DNA of 64,000 bases, taken from JBKECY01 sp047975025. Its GTDB lineage: Bacteria; Bacillota; Clostridia; Lachnospirales; Lachnospiraceae. Under the pieces are notes generated by a model. It saw only the letters and a program-made list of their open reading frames with translations. It was not told the DNA's origin and searched no databases. This document shows, one piece after another, positions 1 through 7,891 of this stretch. Position numbers and translations under genes: made by a program. The DNA lies in contig JBKECY010000007.1 in the NCBI GenBank assembly GCA_047975025.1, positions 1 to 64,000 of the forward strand, given 5' to 3'. How positions within the stretch are numbered: position 1 is the first letter of the stretch; the number at the start of each line of letters is the position of its first letter.

Positions 1-40
1 TGACGATGATTTGCTCCGTTGTGTACCTTGCTTTTCCCAT
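1..40 (-). CDS. Start of an IS3-type transposase OrfA (partial)
   Basis: The frame starts at ATG 40-38 behind AAGGAG (51-56) with a 10-base gap and runs off the window. The visible residues, MGKARYTTEQIIV, match the usual beginning of IS3-family OrfA proteins (basic start followed by T-x-E-Q-I-I), which opens a helix-turn-helix DNA-binding domain. OrfA normally binds the inverted repeats and is joined to the OrfB integrase by frameshifting. Only 13 codons are visible, so this is recognition of a short pattern supported by the neighbouring IS end. Confidence 0.55.
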   Translation of the reverse strand, partial: MGKARYTTEQIIV

Positions 41-118
41 TTTTGTACTGCTCCTTTTTGTTAGTTTATCATATCAAAACTAACTCTTCCACTGGTACAA
101 AGATCGGGGGGCACTCCA
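1..118 (-). mobile_element. IS3-family-like insertion sequence, one end
   Basis: The element enters from the left edge of the window and ends near position 118. Its end reads, on the minus strand, TGGAGTGCCCCCC, a TG-starting, C-rich terminus of the kind common in IS3-family inverted repeats. Inside it a transposase frame begins 78 bases from the end, with a good ribosome binding site. The boundary coincides with the point where metE homology stops. The other end, the second inverted repeat and the target duplication lie outside the window, so family assignment rests on one terminus and 13 codons. Confidence 0.6.
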
Positions 119-249
119 CTCTCCCTGATCCTCCGTGCGGTATTTTGCAGCTCATCAACTGAAATCTCTCCTTTAAAATATTTTTCTGTAGAAAACTTGA
201 GTTCTCTTAAAACACCCACTCTTGGGTAACCAATAACAGAAGTACGCAT
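119..249 (-). pseudogene. metE 5' fragment cut by an insertion
   Basis: This is the first ~44 codons of cobalamin-independent methionine synthase, which transfers a methyl group from methyltetrahydropteroyltriglutamate to homocysteine. The start ATG at 249 follows AAAGGAGAG. The residues GYPRVGVLRELKF and the following helix match the MetE N-terminal domain, whose full length is about 750 residues. Homology stops at ARRIRES; the frame then runs through the IS end and stops at 61-63. Without its C-terminal zinc-binding domain the product cannot be active. The LysR gene just upstream is on the same strand and may have been its regulator. Confidence 0.8.
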
Positions 250-379
250 ATAACACTCTCCTTTGTCTAAATTAACTGTAAACAAATACAAAAGCTCTCC
301 CTTGTATACTGTAAGCAGTGTAACATGGGAAAACTTTTTGTGTTAATACTTCTTTTTTATTGCGCATCATAACTATAAT

Positions 380-1291
380 CTATGGCAGATAGTCTATGAT
401 ATACTTTTTCAGATGCTCCAGATAGCGTTCACTAAAAGGACTAAGTGGCCGACCTGCTGGTATGATATACCCTATTTCCATAATTTCATTACTCTTAAGA
501 GGAACCGCAATAATACTGGTTCCATTCAAATCGCTGCTCAAAATACCCGATGATATAGTGTAACCATCCAATCCAATGATAAGATTGAACAAGGTGGCAC
601 GGTCAGTAACAATAATACTTTTTGAACTTTCTTCATTACTATGCAGCTCTTCAGAATAGTAAAATGAGTTGTTAATACCTTGTTCATAGGTCAGTCTGGG
701 GAAGCCGCTTAAATCTTGAAGTGTAATCTGTTTCTTTTTTGCCAATGGGTTATCATGACTAATAAAAACGTGTGGTGCAGCGGTAAACAAGGTTGTAAAT
801 TTAAGGTCATTCATGTGAATGATGCGAAGAATGACCTCTCGATTATATTTACTTAAAAATAAGATTCCAAGTTCACTGCGAAACAGCCTTACATCTTCTA
901 TAATATCATGTGTCTTTGTTTCTCTTAACGTGAACTCATATTTACTCGCTGCATATTCTTTGACCAATGCAACAAATGCATTGACCACAAAGGAATAGTG
1001 TTGGGCTGAAATTGAGAATACCCTGCGTATCATTTCTTTTTGACTATACTGCTGTTCCAAAAGATCTGATTGTTCGATGACTTGCCTGGCATAAGCCAGA
1101 AACTTAAATCCCTCTTCCGACAAATAGACTCCCTTGTTATTACGATAAAAAATGATGATATTCATTTCCTTTTCCAATTCCAAAATTGATTTTGAAAGAC
1201 TCGGCTGCGATACAAGTAGTTTTTGTGCAGCTGAGGTAATGGAACCGCATTCCGCAGTGGCAATCACATATTTTAGTTGCTGTAATGTCAT
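380..1291 (-). CDS. LysR-family transcriptional regulator
   Basis: A 303-residue protein of normal LysR length. Residues ~1-60 form the winged helix-turn-helix (TLQQLKYVIATAECGSITSAA and SQPSLSKSILELE), and the rest is the periplasmic-binding-like effector domain. The start at 1291 follows GAGGAG. It lies 130 bases upstream of the interrupted metE on the same strand, so control of methionine or sulfur genes, as with MetR or CysB types, is plausible; this is inference from position. The effector is unknown. The 131-base gap to metE (250-379) has no clear promoter or S-box/T-box structure that I can see. Confidence 0.85.
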   Translation of the reverse strand: MTLQQLKYVIATAECGSITSAAQKLLVSQPSLSKSILELEKEMNIIIFYRNNKGVYLSEEGFKFLAYARQVIEQSDLLEQQYSQKEMIRRVFSISAQHYSFVVNAFVALVKEYAASKYEFTLRETKTHDIIEDVRLFRSELGILFLSKYNREVILRIIHMNDLKFTTLFTAAPHVFISHDNPLAKKKQITLQDLSGFPRLTYEQGINNSFYYSEELHSNEESSKSIIVTDRATLFNLIIGLDGYTISSGILSSDLNGTSIIAVPLKSNEIMEIGYIIPAGRPLSPFSERYLEHLKKYIIDYLP

Positions 1292-1340
1292 ATAAATCTC
1301 CTCACTTCTGCAAGCCTTTTGTCATTTTGTTTTCTTAATC

Positions 1341-1449
1341 TCATAACACGGTAGTATTCTGAGGTTTTATATTTTTGCTTGTTTCTATGAAAGGCGGGGT
1401 AATTTCCACCGGATCTAATTCGCACACTACCTCAATCAATCTGACAGTA
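1341..1449 (-). other. Short orphan reading frame, possible gene remnant
   Basis: Directly after the stop of the HbpS-like gene, another frame on the same strand stays open and reads RLIEVVCELDPVEITPPF and on to a TGA at 1341-1343. The composition looks protein-like, but there is no convincing start codon or ribosome binding site and I recognise no family. It may be the C-terminal remnant of a lost gene. Confidence 0.25.
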
Positions 1450-1929
1450 TTATTTTCCCTCGATTGTTTTGTTAAAAACGTCCATTGAATCTAGAATGAG
1501 TTGATGGTCATCAAAGTGATTAGGAAGACCGGAAACGCAAATAGAACCAATCACACCGACACCTTCGATATGAATGGGAAACCCACCACCTCCGAATGCG
1601 TGTGCCTTGACATCTAGTTTTCGGTCCTCCGGCGTTTCACCGAGATTCTGTAACCAAGCATAGGCCCATAAGGAAGAGTGCTGGTGCAAATCTACGGTGT
1701 TATGTTTGCGCTTAAGCCATAGCGCACTATCCGGCATTGAACCGTCTTGAAAAAACTGCGCAACCAGAAGCCCGTTTATTGTTATGGCAATCCCTACCGG
1801 ATCTTGAAACCTTTTTGCTTGCTCATTCATTATCAGAAGAAGATCAAGTGAGTCTTGTCTGGAAAACTTTGCAAATCGGTATTTTTGTTCCTCTGCTTCA
1901 CAAGTTTCCTGTAATTTTTGAAAGTCCAT
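1450..1929 (-). CDS. HbpS/GlcG-like (UPF0303) protein
   Basis: A ~159-residue protein of the HbpS/GlcG (DUF336) superfamily, UPF0303-type. Members have a profilin-like fold; some bind haem, others have no known reaction. The family signature is the C-terminal stretch AHAFGGGGFPIHIEGVGVIG followed by a GLPNHFDDH segment. I place the start at the second ATG, 1929, because GGAG lies 8 bases upstream of it; for the ATG at 1935 the spacing would be only 2. It is preceded by a reasonable promoter and stands alone among decayed sequence. Function in this cell is unknown. Confidence 0.75.
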   Translation of the reverse strand: MDFQKLQETCEAEEQKYRFAKFSRQDSLDLLLIMNEQAKRFQDPVGIAITINGLLVAQFFQDGSMPDSALWLKRKHNTVDLHQHSSLWAYAWLQNLGETPEDRKLDVKAHAFGGGGFPIHIEGVGVIGSICVSGLPNHFDDHQLILDSMDVFNKTIEGK

Positions 1930-1984
1930 AGTCATGTCTCCGATCCAATTATTCTATATGTTTTCTATATACAACTACGCCTAT

Positions 1985-2013
1985 ATCATGAACTACACAG
2001 ACGTTAATGTCAA
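1985..2013 (-). promoter_or_regulatory. Putative promoter for the HbpS-like gene
   Basis: On the minus strand TTGACA (2013-2008) is followed after 17 bases by CATGAT (1990-1985), a perfect -35 and a 4/6 match to the -10 box, 56 bases upstream of the start codon. Confidence 0.5.
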
Positions 2014-2137
2014 TACATTTTGAAAAGCAATATCGTCAAAATTATAGAATAATAGTATCACTACATCTCCCTTCTTTTCATTTTTTGAACCATTATACAA
2101 TTAGCATTTTTAACATATACAGGAATATAGTAATTTG

Positions 2138-2394
2138 TCAGGGCTGTCTTGTGCTGAGTTGAGAGTCTTCGCTATAATTGATAACTTCAACAGTATTTAT
2201 ATCTTCATTTTCTAGGAGCGCAGTAATCTTAGCAGACTCACTTCCATTATTAGTTATAACAGTATTTTTTAAGCCTCATATTCCCCCTCCCGGTACTGTC
2301 CTTGAATCTTTACAATAGCATCTTTTGGGGTCAAAGCGCAAACTTCCACTTGCCTTTGCAAAATCTCTTTTTGTAGTTTTGCTTTATTTTGCAT
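2138..2394 (-). other. Two short adjoining frames, probable decayed gene
   Basis: A 41-codon frame (2394-2269, starting MQNKAKLQKEILQRQVEVC) is followed in another frame by about 45 open codons (to TGA 2140-2138) reading NTVITNNGSESAKITALLEN and ending LSTRQP. The two overlap around 2270-2280 as if one gene had frameshifted. The first frame has no ribosome binding site and begins just after the tRNA terminator. I do not recognise the product. The rest of 1936-2137 holds only the promoter at 1985-2013. Confidence 0.3.
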
Positions 2395-2410
2395 TGTTAT
2401 TATTAAAACA

Positions 2411-2438
2411 AAAAAACCGCTAACTTTAGCGGTTTTTT
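2411..2438 (-). terminator. Rho-independent terminator after tRNA-Thr
   Basis: A perfect 13-bp inverted repeat AAAAAACCGCTAA / TTAGCGGTTTTTT with a 2-base centre ends in a run of T on the minus strand, 24 bases after the tRNA. Its A/T tracts make it symmetrical, so it could stop transcription from both sides. Confidence 0.85.
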
Positions 2439-2462
2439 GTAGATATCCTGTGTTTGCTAGTA

Positions 2463-2535
2463 AGCTGAAAATCGGATTTGAACCGACGACCCCTTCATTA
2501 CGAGTGAAGTGCTCTACCAACTGAGCTATTTCAGC
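2463..2535 (-). tRNA. tRNA-Thr (anticodon CGT)
   Basis: A 73-base tRNA. The acceptor stem is GCTGAAA (5') with TTTCAGC (3'); the D arm has AGCTCAGTTGGTAGAGC; the anticodon stem CTTCA/TGAAG encloses CTCGTAA, giving anticodon CGT, which reads ACG threonine codons; the T arm contains GGTTCAAATCC. The terminal CCA is not encoded. It has its own promoter and terminator and lies 46 bases after the GlgB-like gene. Confidence 0.95.
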
Positions 2536-2545
2536 AACAAACACT

Positions 2546-2573
2546 ATTATAACTGATTTCATAAAAAAAGCAA
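2546..2573 (-). promoter_or_regulatory. Promoter of tRNA-Thr
   Basis: TTGCTT (2573-2568) and a perfect TATAAT (2551-2546) are separated by 16 bases on the minus strand; the -10 box ends 10 bases before the mature tRNA 5' end. Confidence 0.7.
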
Positions 2574-2581
2574 GAAGATTT

Positions 2582-4720
2582 TTAGTTTTTCTGCACATAA
2601 CGGAAAATCGCAATAGACATGCCTGCAATTTTCATCCGAAGGGTATACTGCCTGCCATTAGTTTCCTGCTCCCGTACTGTTTTAATACGAGGATTTATAT
2701 AGCCGCTTCCACCATATCTTGTATGATCACTGTTCAAAATTTCCTTGTATTTCCCGTCAAAAGGTACACCCAACGTATACTCTTCACAAGGAGCTGCGGA
2801 AAAATTACATACCACAAGTAACGTATCTTCCACATTCTCAGATTGTCTGAGAAAAGATACTATATTATACTCTGCCGGCATATGTACGAGCCATTCAAAT
2901 CCCTCTGCCGATGTATCAAGTGAGTAGAGTGCCGGATGTGTTTTGTACAATTGTAAAAGTTCAGACAGGTAGGTCTGCTGCTCTGACTCCAGGGTCGCAG
3001 TAAAGGGCAGCATCTTCTTTCCCGGATGAGTAAACTGATACCCTGTCAGCAAACGAAGTGTTGAACCTTTCGCCGGTTCATCCTCTTCAAAACGCTTTGC
3101 AAAAACAGCCAGATCCTCAATATCCCTAATCCCTAATGTCAATATAAAGTTCTCATAATATGCGTACACCATACTAAGTGTCAGCTCCTCGTATTGCGCA
3201 CTTCTCTCTAAAAGCGGTACACTAAAATACTGAAGAATTGATTCTGTCCATCCTCGGTTCCATTTGTAAGTAAATCCTATTGTCTGCGAATCCACCTCAC
3301 CTGTCAAATGGGGCCAATAGCCATCCTCTTGTGCAATTATCATAACATCTGGCTTTTTCTTGCCCATAATCGAATTCAGATGTTTAAGGAACTCCACTGC
3401 CGCCAGGTTCTCGTTCCCGCCATACATATTAGGTGACCACTCCCCTGGAGAGCGTGCATAGTCCAAGTACAGCATTGAATCCACATCATCTAACCTCAAT
3501 CCGTCAATATGATACTCTTGTACCCAATAAAATGCATTTGTTAATAGGAAATTCTTCACATGCTTGTCTGCATAATTAAAGAAGCGGGTATTCCATAGTG
3601 GATGGTAGCTTTTGCTGCTGTCCGGTTCCTCATAGAGCGCTCTGCCGCCGAAGTTCTGAAGGCCACCCTCGGTTTCCGGGAAATGTGCCGCTGTCCAGTC
3701 CATAACGACGCCCAGCCCCGCCTGATGCAATAGATTCACAAACTGCTTGAATTCTTCCGGAGTTCCATATCTGGATGTAGGTGCAAAATAACCACAGGTA
3801 GCATACCCTCTTGTTGTGTCATCCAGAAATTCCATGACAGGTGCCAGTTCCACATGGGTATAGCCAAATTCTGATGCATACTTTACAATTTTCTCAGCAA
3901 TCTGTGAATATTTTAAAACGGATTCCTCATCGCAAAAATGCGCCAATTCTGTCTCACATATGGCCAAAGGGGCAGACAACGTATCCGATTTACCGCGCAT
4001 CTGTATCCAGTCATGATCAGCCCATGCAAACGCATCTGAAACAGGCACCAGACTATAAATCGAATCTTCTGTTACCCTGCGTTGCGCATACGGATCTGCC
4101 TTTTTCTGCACTTCTGAACCCCGCAGCAAAATTTCGAAGTAGTATTTCACTCCTGCCTCAAGTCCTGGGATAAACAAATCATAAATACCGCTGCTTGAAA
4201 TGCGATCCATAAGAAATGTCACTTCTTCCTCATTTGAAAGCCCGCTGTGTTTCAATCGGACACTGACCCTTCTGGCAGTGGGTACCCAGACAGAAAAATA
4301 GATACCTTTCGTCGTCCCTACCGTCATAGGATGCGCTCCCATCTTGGAATATAGATTGTAAAAAATCCCCGCATCAAACTGCTGCAATTCTTTCGCCGTA
4401 TACTGCGCCGGAAAAGCGTAAGGATCGGGATACAAACAAGATGGTGCATCCGCATAATGCACTTCATAATGGTACGAGATTTTCTTCTTACGCTTAAGCA
4501 GGCATACGAAAAAACCAGCTTCGTCCTGACACTGCATTGCAATGCGCTTTCCTGAATCATCCAGCAGTAGATCTACCGCCTTGGCCTTAGGAAAGAAGCA
4601 TTGTACTAAGAGTCCATGTTTTGTAACATGAGGTCCTAAAATCTCACGCGGATACTGCTCTTCAGAATATACAATTGCCTCAATTCCCGGCCAGTCCATA
4701 AGTTCAAACAAATCTGCCAT
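2582..4720 (-). CDS. GlgB-like GH13 protein with altered catalytic residues
   Basis: A 712-residue homologue of 1,4-alpha-glucan branching enzyme, similar to E. coli GlgB along most of its length: a CBM48-like N-terminal part (~130-220), a (beta/alpha)8 barrel (~255-560) and a beta-sandwich C terminus. Kept: MDWTAAHF (D341, H346), HIDGLRLDDV with R409 and nucleophile-position D411, and GGNENLAAVEFL. Changed: the general-acid Glu of AEES is Gln464 (AQED), and the LPLSHDE motif is LTLGIRD, with His to Ile531 and Asp to Arg532. The segment after PGKK that holds GNEFAQGREW in GlgB is also shortened. It probably cannot branch glucan and may bind it. RBS GGAGGGG precedes the start. glgA is 34 kb away. 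Confidence 0.85.
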   Translation of the reverse strand: MADLFELMDWPGIEAIVYSEEQYPREILGPHVTKHGLLVQCFFPKAKAVDLLLDDSGKRIAMQCQDEAGFFVCLLKRKKKISYHYEVHYADAPSCLYPDPYAFPAQYTAKELQQFDAGIFYNLYSKMGAHPMTVGTTKGIYFSVWVPTARRVSVRLKHSGLSNEEEVTFLMDRISSSGIYDLFIPGLEAGVKYYFEILLRGSEVQKKADPYAQRRVTEDSIYSLVPVSDAFAWADHDWIQMRGKSDTLSAPLAICETELAHFCDEESVLKYSQIAEKIVKYASEFGYTHVELAPVMEFLDDTTRGYATCGYFAPTSRYGTPEEFKQFVNLLHQAGLGVVMDWTAAHFPETEGGLQNFGGRALYEEPDSSKSYHPLWNTRFFNYADKHVKNFLLTNAFYWVQEYHIDGLRLDDVDSMLYLDYARSPGEWSPNMYGGNENLAAVEFLKHLNSIMGKKKPDVMIIAQEDGYWPHLTGEVDSQTIGFTYKWNRGWTESILQYFSVPLLERSAQYEELTLSMVYAYYENFILTLGIRDIEDLAVFAKRFEEDEPAKGSTLRLLTGYQFTHPGKKMLPFTATLESEQQTYLSELLQLYKTHPALYSLDTSAEGFEWLVHMPAEYNIVSFLRQSENVEDTLLVVCNFSAAPCEEYTLGVPFDGKYKEILNSDHTRYGGSGYINPRIKTVREQETNGRQYTLRMKIAGMSIAIFRYVQKN

Positions 4721-4859
4721 ACTTTCCCCTCCAAATGCAAAGCTGCACTCCTGCTGCTCATTTCACTCTTGTGTATGTCAATAAATGAATCCACTCTTAT
4801 CCTGTTACCTATTCTAAATATCAAGAAATATCTCGAAACTTTTTAAGAAGCATATAAAA

Positions 4860-4916
4860 AACAGCATCTGTTTATAAGCACCGTAAATTTTACGGTGCTT
4901 ATAAACAGACGCTGTT
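4860..4916 (-). terminator. Long hairpin terminator after serA
   Basis: A 28-bp near-perfect palindrome (arms 4860-4887 and 4889-4916, one mismatch) lies 126 bases after the serA stop and is followed on the minus strand by TTTTTT. It likely ends the leuB-ilvD-ilvB-serA transcript. The remaining bases of 4721-5042 hold a basic 57-codon frame that I do not accept as a gene. Confidence 0.75.
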
Positions 4917-5042
4917 ATTTTCTTCGCTTTACTGATTCTTCGCAGTTTTCTTATGAATGTGCTATCAAATCTACGAGTCGTACGAGCCATTGACTTATAC
5001 CTCATTTTCATGCTGTACAGCGTTCTAAAAAATTCGTTTCAT

Positions 5043-6206
5043 TTATTTTATCACACGAACTTTAATAACGCCATCAATATCAGCTAATTTCTGCATTACA
5101 TCATCAGAAACCGGACTGCTGATATCTAACAAGGTATAGGCAAAGTCACCTTTGCTCTTGTTTGTCATATCATTAATGTTATAGCCGCTGTTACCTAATG
5201 CCTGCGTAAAGCTGCTAATCATATTCGGGACATTCTTATGCATTACAGCCACTCTGGCCACACTGCTGCAGATTCCCATGGTGCAATCCGGATAATTGAC
5301 CGAATTTTGAATATTGCCATGTTCCAGATAGTTGCGAATCTGTTTGACGGCCATAACCGCACAGTTTTCTTCTGACTCTTCCGTAGACGCACCAATATGA
5401 GGTGTTACAATCGCACCTTCCGCATTGGCAACAGTGGCATTTGGGAAATCAGTTACGTAACGTTTGACCTGACCACTTTTCAGGGCAAGCACCATTTCTT
5501 CTTCATCAACTAGTATATCTCTCGCAAAATTAAGTACAATCACACCTTTTTTCATCTTGGCAATTGCTTCTTTATTCAGCATTTTTTTGGTACTTTCAAG
5601 TAGCGGTACATGAATTGTAATATAATCACATTCTTTATAAATTTCATCCAACGATCCACTATGCTTAATGCTTCTTGATAAATTCCAAGCCGCATCAATC
5701 GAGATAAACGGATCATAACCATATACGTCCATTCCCAGTGTAGTTGCTGCATTGGCGACACGAATTCCAATGGCTCCAAGGCCAATGATTCCCAACTTCT
5801 TACCGCGTAATTCAAACCCAGCGAACTGCTTTTTTTGTGCCTCTGCCAGTTTTGCTATATCCGGATTTGTACTATTGCTTCGCGTCCATTCGATACCTCC
5901 AATGATATCTCTCGAAGCAAGAATCATTCCCGCAATCACAAGTTCTTTAACACCATTTGCATTTGCGCCCGGTGTATTGAATACTACGGTTCCCTGCTCC
6001 GCACATCTGTCGAGCGGTATATTATTTACTCCGGCACCGGCACGTGCAATTGCCAGTACCGACGAGGGTATTTCCATATCTGTCATTTTGGCACTGCGTA
6101 CCAATACAGCATCAGCTGCGGTAATCTCTTCAGTTTTCTCATAATCCTCTGTAAAAAGCTGAAGACCTGTTCGTGCAATTGGGTTTAAGCATTGATACTG
6201 AAACAT
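5043..6206 (-). CDS. D-3-phosphoglycerate dehydrogenase
   Basis: Oxidises 3-phosphoglycerate to 3-phosphohydroxypyruvate with NAD+, the first step of serine synthesis. The 387 residues match the short, ACT-containing form: substrate domain at both ends of the catalytic part, Rossmann motif GLGAIG (142-147), catalytic Arg229 (FARD), Glu263 and His270 (TPHIGAST), and an ACT domain (~318-387) that could sense serine. Its ATG overlaps the ilvB stop by one base (TAATG), so the two are probably translationally coupled. It ends the leuB-ilvD-ilvB-serA operon. No serC or serB is in the window. Confidence 0.92.
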   Translation of the reverse strand: MFQYQCLNPIARTGLQLFTEDYEKTEEITAADAVLVRSAKMTDMEIPSSVLAIARAGAGVNNIPLDRCAEQGTVVFNTPGANANGVKELVIAGMILASRDIIGGIEWTRSNSTNPDIAKLAEAQKKQFAGFELRGKKLGIIGLGAIGIRVANAATTLGMDVYGYDPFISIDAAWNLSRSIKHSGSLDEIYKECDYITIHVPLLESTKKMLNKEAIAKMKKGVIVLNFARDILVDEEEMVLALKSGQVKRYVTDFPNATVANAEGAIVTPHIGASTEESEENCAVMAVKQIRNYLEHGNIQNSVNYPDCTMGICSSVARVAVMHKNVPNMISSFTQALGNSGYNINDMTNKSKGDFAYTLLDISSPVSDDVMQKLADIDGVIKVRVIK

Positions 6207-7879
6207 TATTTTAAATCCTCCTTGTCAAATGTATCTTCTAAATCAGCACCCACTGGAACCATGGGGAATACCTTCAAATCCGAATCAATATGGCAGTCAA
6301 GTACGATTGGTTTGTTGAGCGCCAACGCTTTTTCAAGGGCCGGCACAACTTCTTCTTTCGTTGTTACCTTTATGCCCTCTGCTCCAAGTGCCTTGGCCAC
6401 TGCAACAAAGTCGACATTGTCCTGCAAAACAGTATTGGAATAGCGTTGCCCATAGAATAGATTCTGCCATTGCCGAACCATTCCAAGTACATGGTTGTTC
6501 AGTACAATCTGTATAATTGGAATTTCATTGCTGGCGGCAGTTGCGATTTCATTCATATTCATTCGGAAACAACCATCGCCGCCAATATTAACAACCGTTT
6601 TATCCGGGCGTCCTGTCTTTGCTCCAATTGCAGCCCCGACTCCATAGCCCATCGTGCCAAGGCCTCCGGATGTAATAAACGTGCGCGGTTCTTTGTATTT
6701 GTAATATTGTGCCGCCCACATCTGGTGCTGCCCGACATCTGTGGTAATCACAGCTTCTCCCTTAGTCAGTTCATATAATTTTTCTAAGATATAAGGTCCG
6801 GTAAGCTGATCCGTTTCATAGCGAAGCGGATATTTCTTTTCTAGTTCAGCTACATTCTGAAGCCACTGTGTATGTGTCTGCGGCGTGATCTGCTCATTGA
6901 GCAAAGTAAGGATTTCCTTAACATCACCGATCAAAGCGGCATCCACCAGCACATTTTTATTAATCTCAGCTTCATCAATATCAATCTGAAGTATATTGGC
7001 ATTTTTAGCAAAATTCTTAGTGTTCCCTGTAACCCTGTCACTAAATCTTACACCAACTGCAATTAACAGATCACACTTTGTCACAGAGAAATTAGCCGTT
7101 TTTGTTCCATGCATACCAAGCATCCCCATATATAATGGGTCTGTTCCCGGAAAAACGCCTTTCCCCATCAGCGTATCGCAGACAGGCGCACCAATTTTAT
7201 GTGCGAACTCAATCACTTCTTGCTGCGCACCTGAAATCGAAGCACCACCGCCAACGAAAATCACAGGCCGCTTTGCTTCCTCAATTAATTTTACATTCTT
7301 TTTTAAAACAGTCGCATTCAGCGGCTTGGTTGTCGATTCAATTTGACGCGGTACCTGAGGCGCATAGTCTCCTTTTGCGGCTGTCACATCTTTTGTAATA
7401 TCAACCAGAACCGGACCCGGTCTGCCGCTTTGTGCAATATAAAAAGCTCTGCGAATGGTTTCTGCCAGTTCCTTGATGTCCTTTACAATAAAGCTGTATT
7501 TTGTAATAGGCATTACCACTCCGGCAATATCTATTTCCTGAAAAGAATCTTTCCCCAGAAGTGGTTTTGCCACATTTGCCGTAATAGCCACAAGCGGAAC
7601 TGAGTCCATTGCTGCTGTTGCAATACCTGTAACCAGATTCGTTGCCCCCGGACCTGATGTTGCCATGCAGACCCCCACCCGGCCTGTAACTCTGGCATAG
7701 CCATCAGCTGCGTGAGCCGCACCTTGTTCATGTGCAGTAAGTATATGTCGGATTTCATTCCTGTATTCATATAAAGCGTCGTATATGTTCAGAATCGAAC
7801 CTCCGGGATAGCCAAAAACTGTGTCTACTCCCTGTTCTTTTAGACACTCTAATACAATTTGAGCTCCTGTAAGCTGCAT
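6206..7879 (-). CDS. Acetolactate synthase, large subunit
   Basis: Thiamine diphosphate enzyme that condenses two pyruvates to acetolactate (valine, leucine) or pyruvate and 2-oxobutyrate (isoleucine). The 557 residues have the expected three domains: the Pyr domain with catalytic Glu51 in AHEQGAAHAADGYAR, the central domain, and the PP domain with the GDG...NN cofactor motif (GDGCFRMNMNEI ... IVLNN). It is 12 bases after ilvD. No small regulatory subunit (ilvN/ilvH) lies in this operon; it may be elsewhere. A catabolic AlsS is a less likely alternative given the operon. Confidence 0.92.
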   Translation of the reverse strand: MQLTGAQIVLECLKEQGVDTVFGYPGGSILNIYDALYEYRNEIRHILTAHEQGAAHAADGYARVTGRVGVCMATSGPGATNLVTGIATAAMDSVPLVAITANVAKPLLGKDSFQEIDIAGVVMPITKYSFIVKDIKELAETIRRAFYIAQSGRPGPVLVDITKDVTAAKGDYAPQVPRQIESTTKPLNATVLKKNVKLIEEAKRPVIFVGGGASISGAQQEVIEFAHKIGAPVCDTLMGKGVFPGTDPLYMGMLGMHGTKTANFSVTKCDLLIAVGVRFSDRVTGNTKNFAKNANILQIDIDEAEINKNVLVDAALIGDVKEILTLLNEQITPQTHTQWLQNVAELEKKYPLRYETDQLTGPYILEKLYELTKGEAVITTDVGQHQMWAAQYYKYKEPRTFITSGGLGTMGYGVGAAIGAKTGRPDKTVVNIGGDGCFRMNMNEIATAASNEIPIIQIVLNNHVLGMVRQWQNLFYGQRYSNTVLQDNVDFVAVAKALGAEGIKVTTKEEVVPALEKALALNKPIVLDCHIDSDLKVFPMVPVGADLEDTFDKEDLK

Positions 7880-7891
7880 TTGTGTTCCCCC

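Noticed and set aside
4814..5011. Basic 57-65-codon frame on the minus strand after serA (MARTTRRFDSTFIRKLRR)
   Set aside because: Its second half runs through the long terminator hairpin at 4860-4916 and no family is recognised. A GAGG lies before the inner ATG, so a small peptide is not fully excluded.
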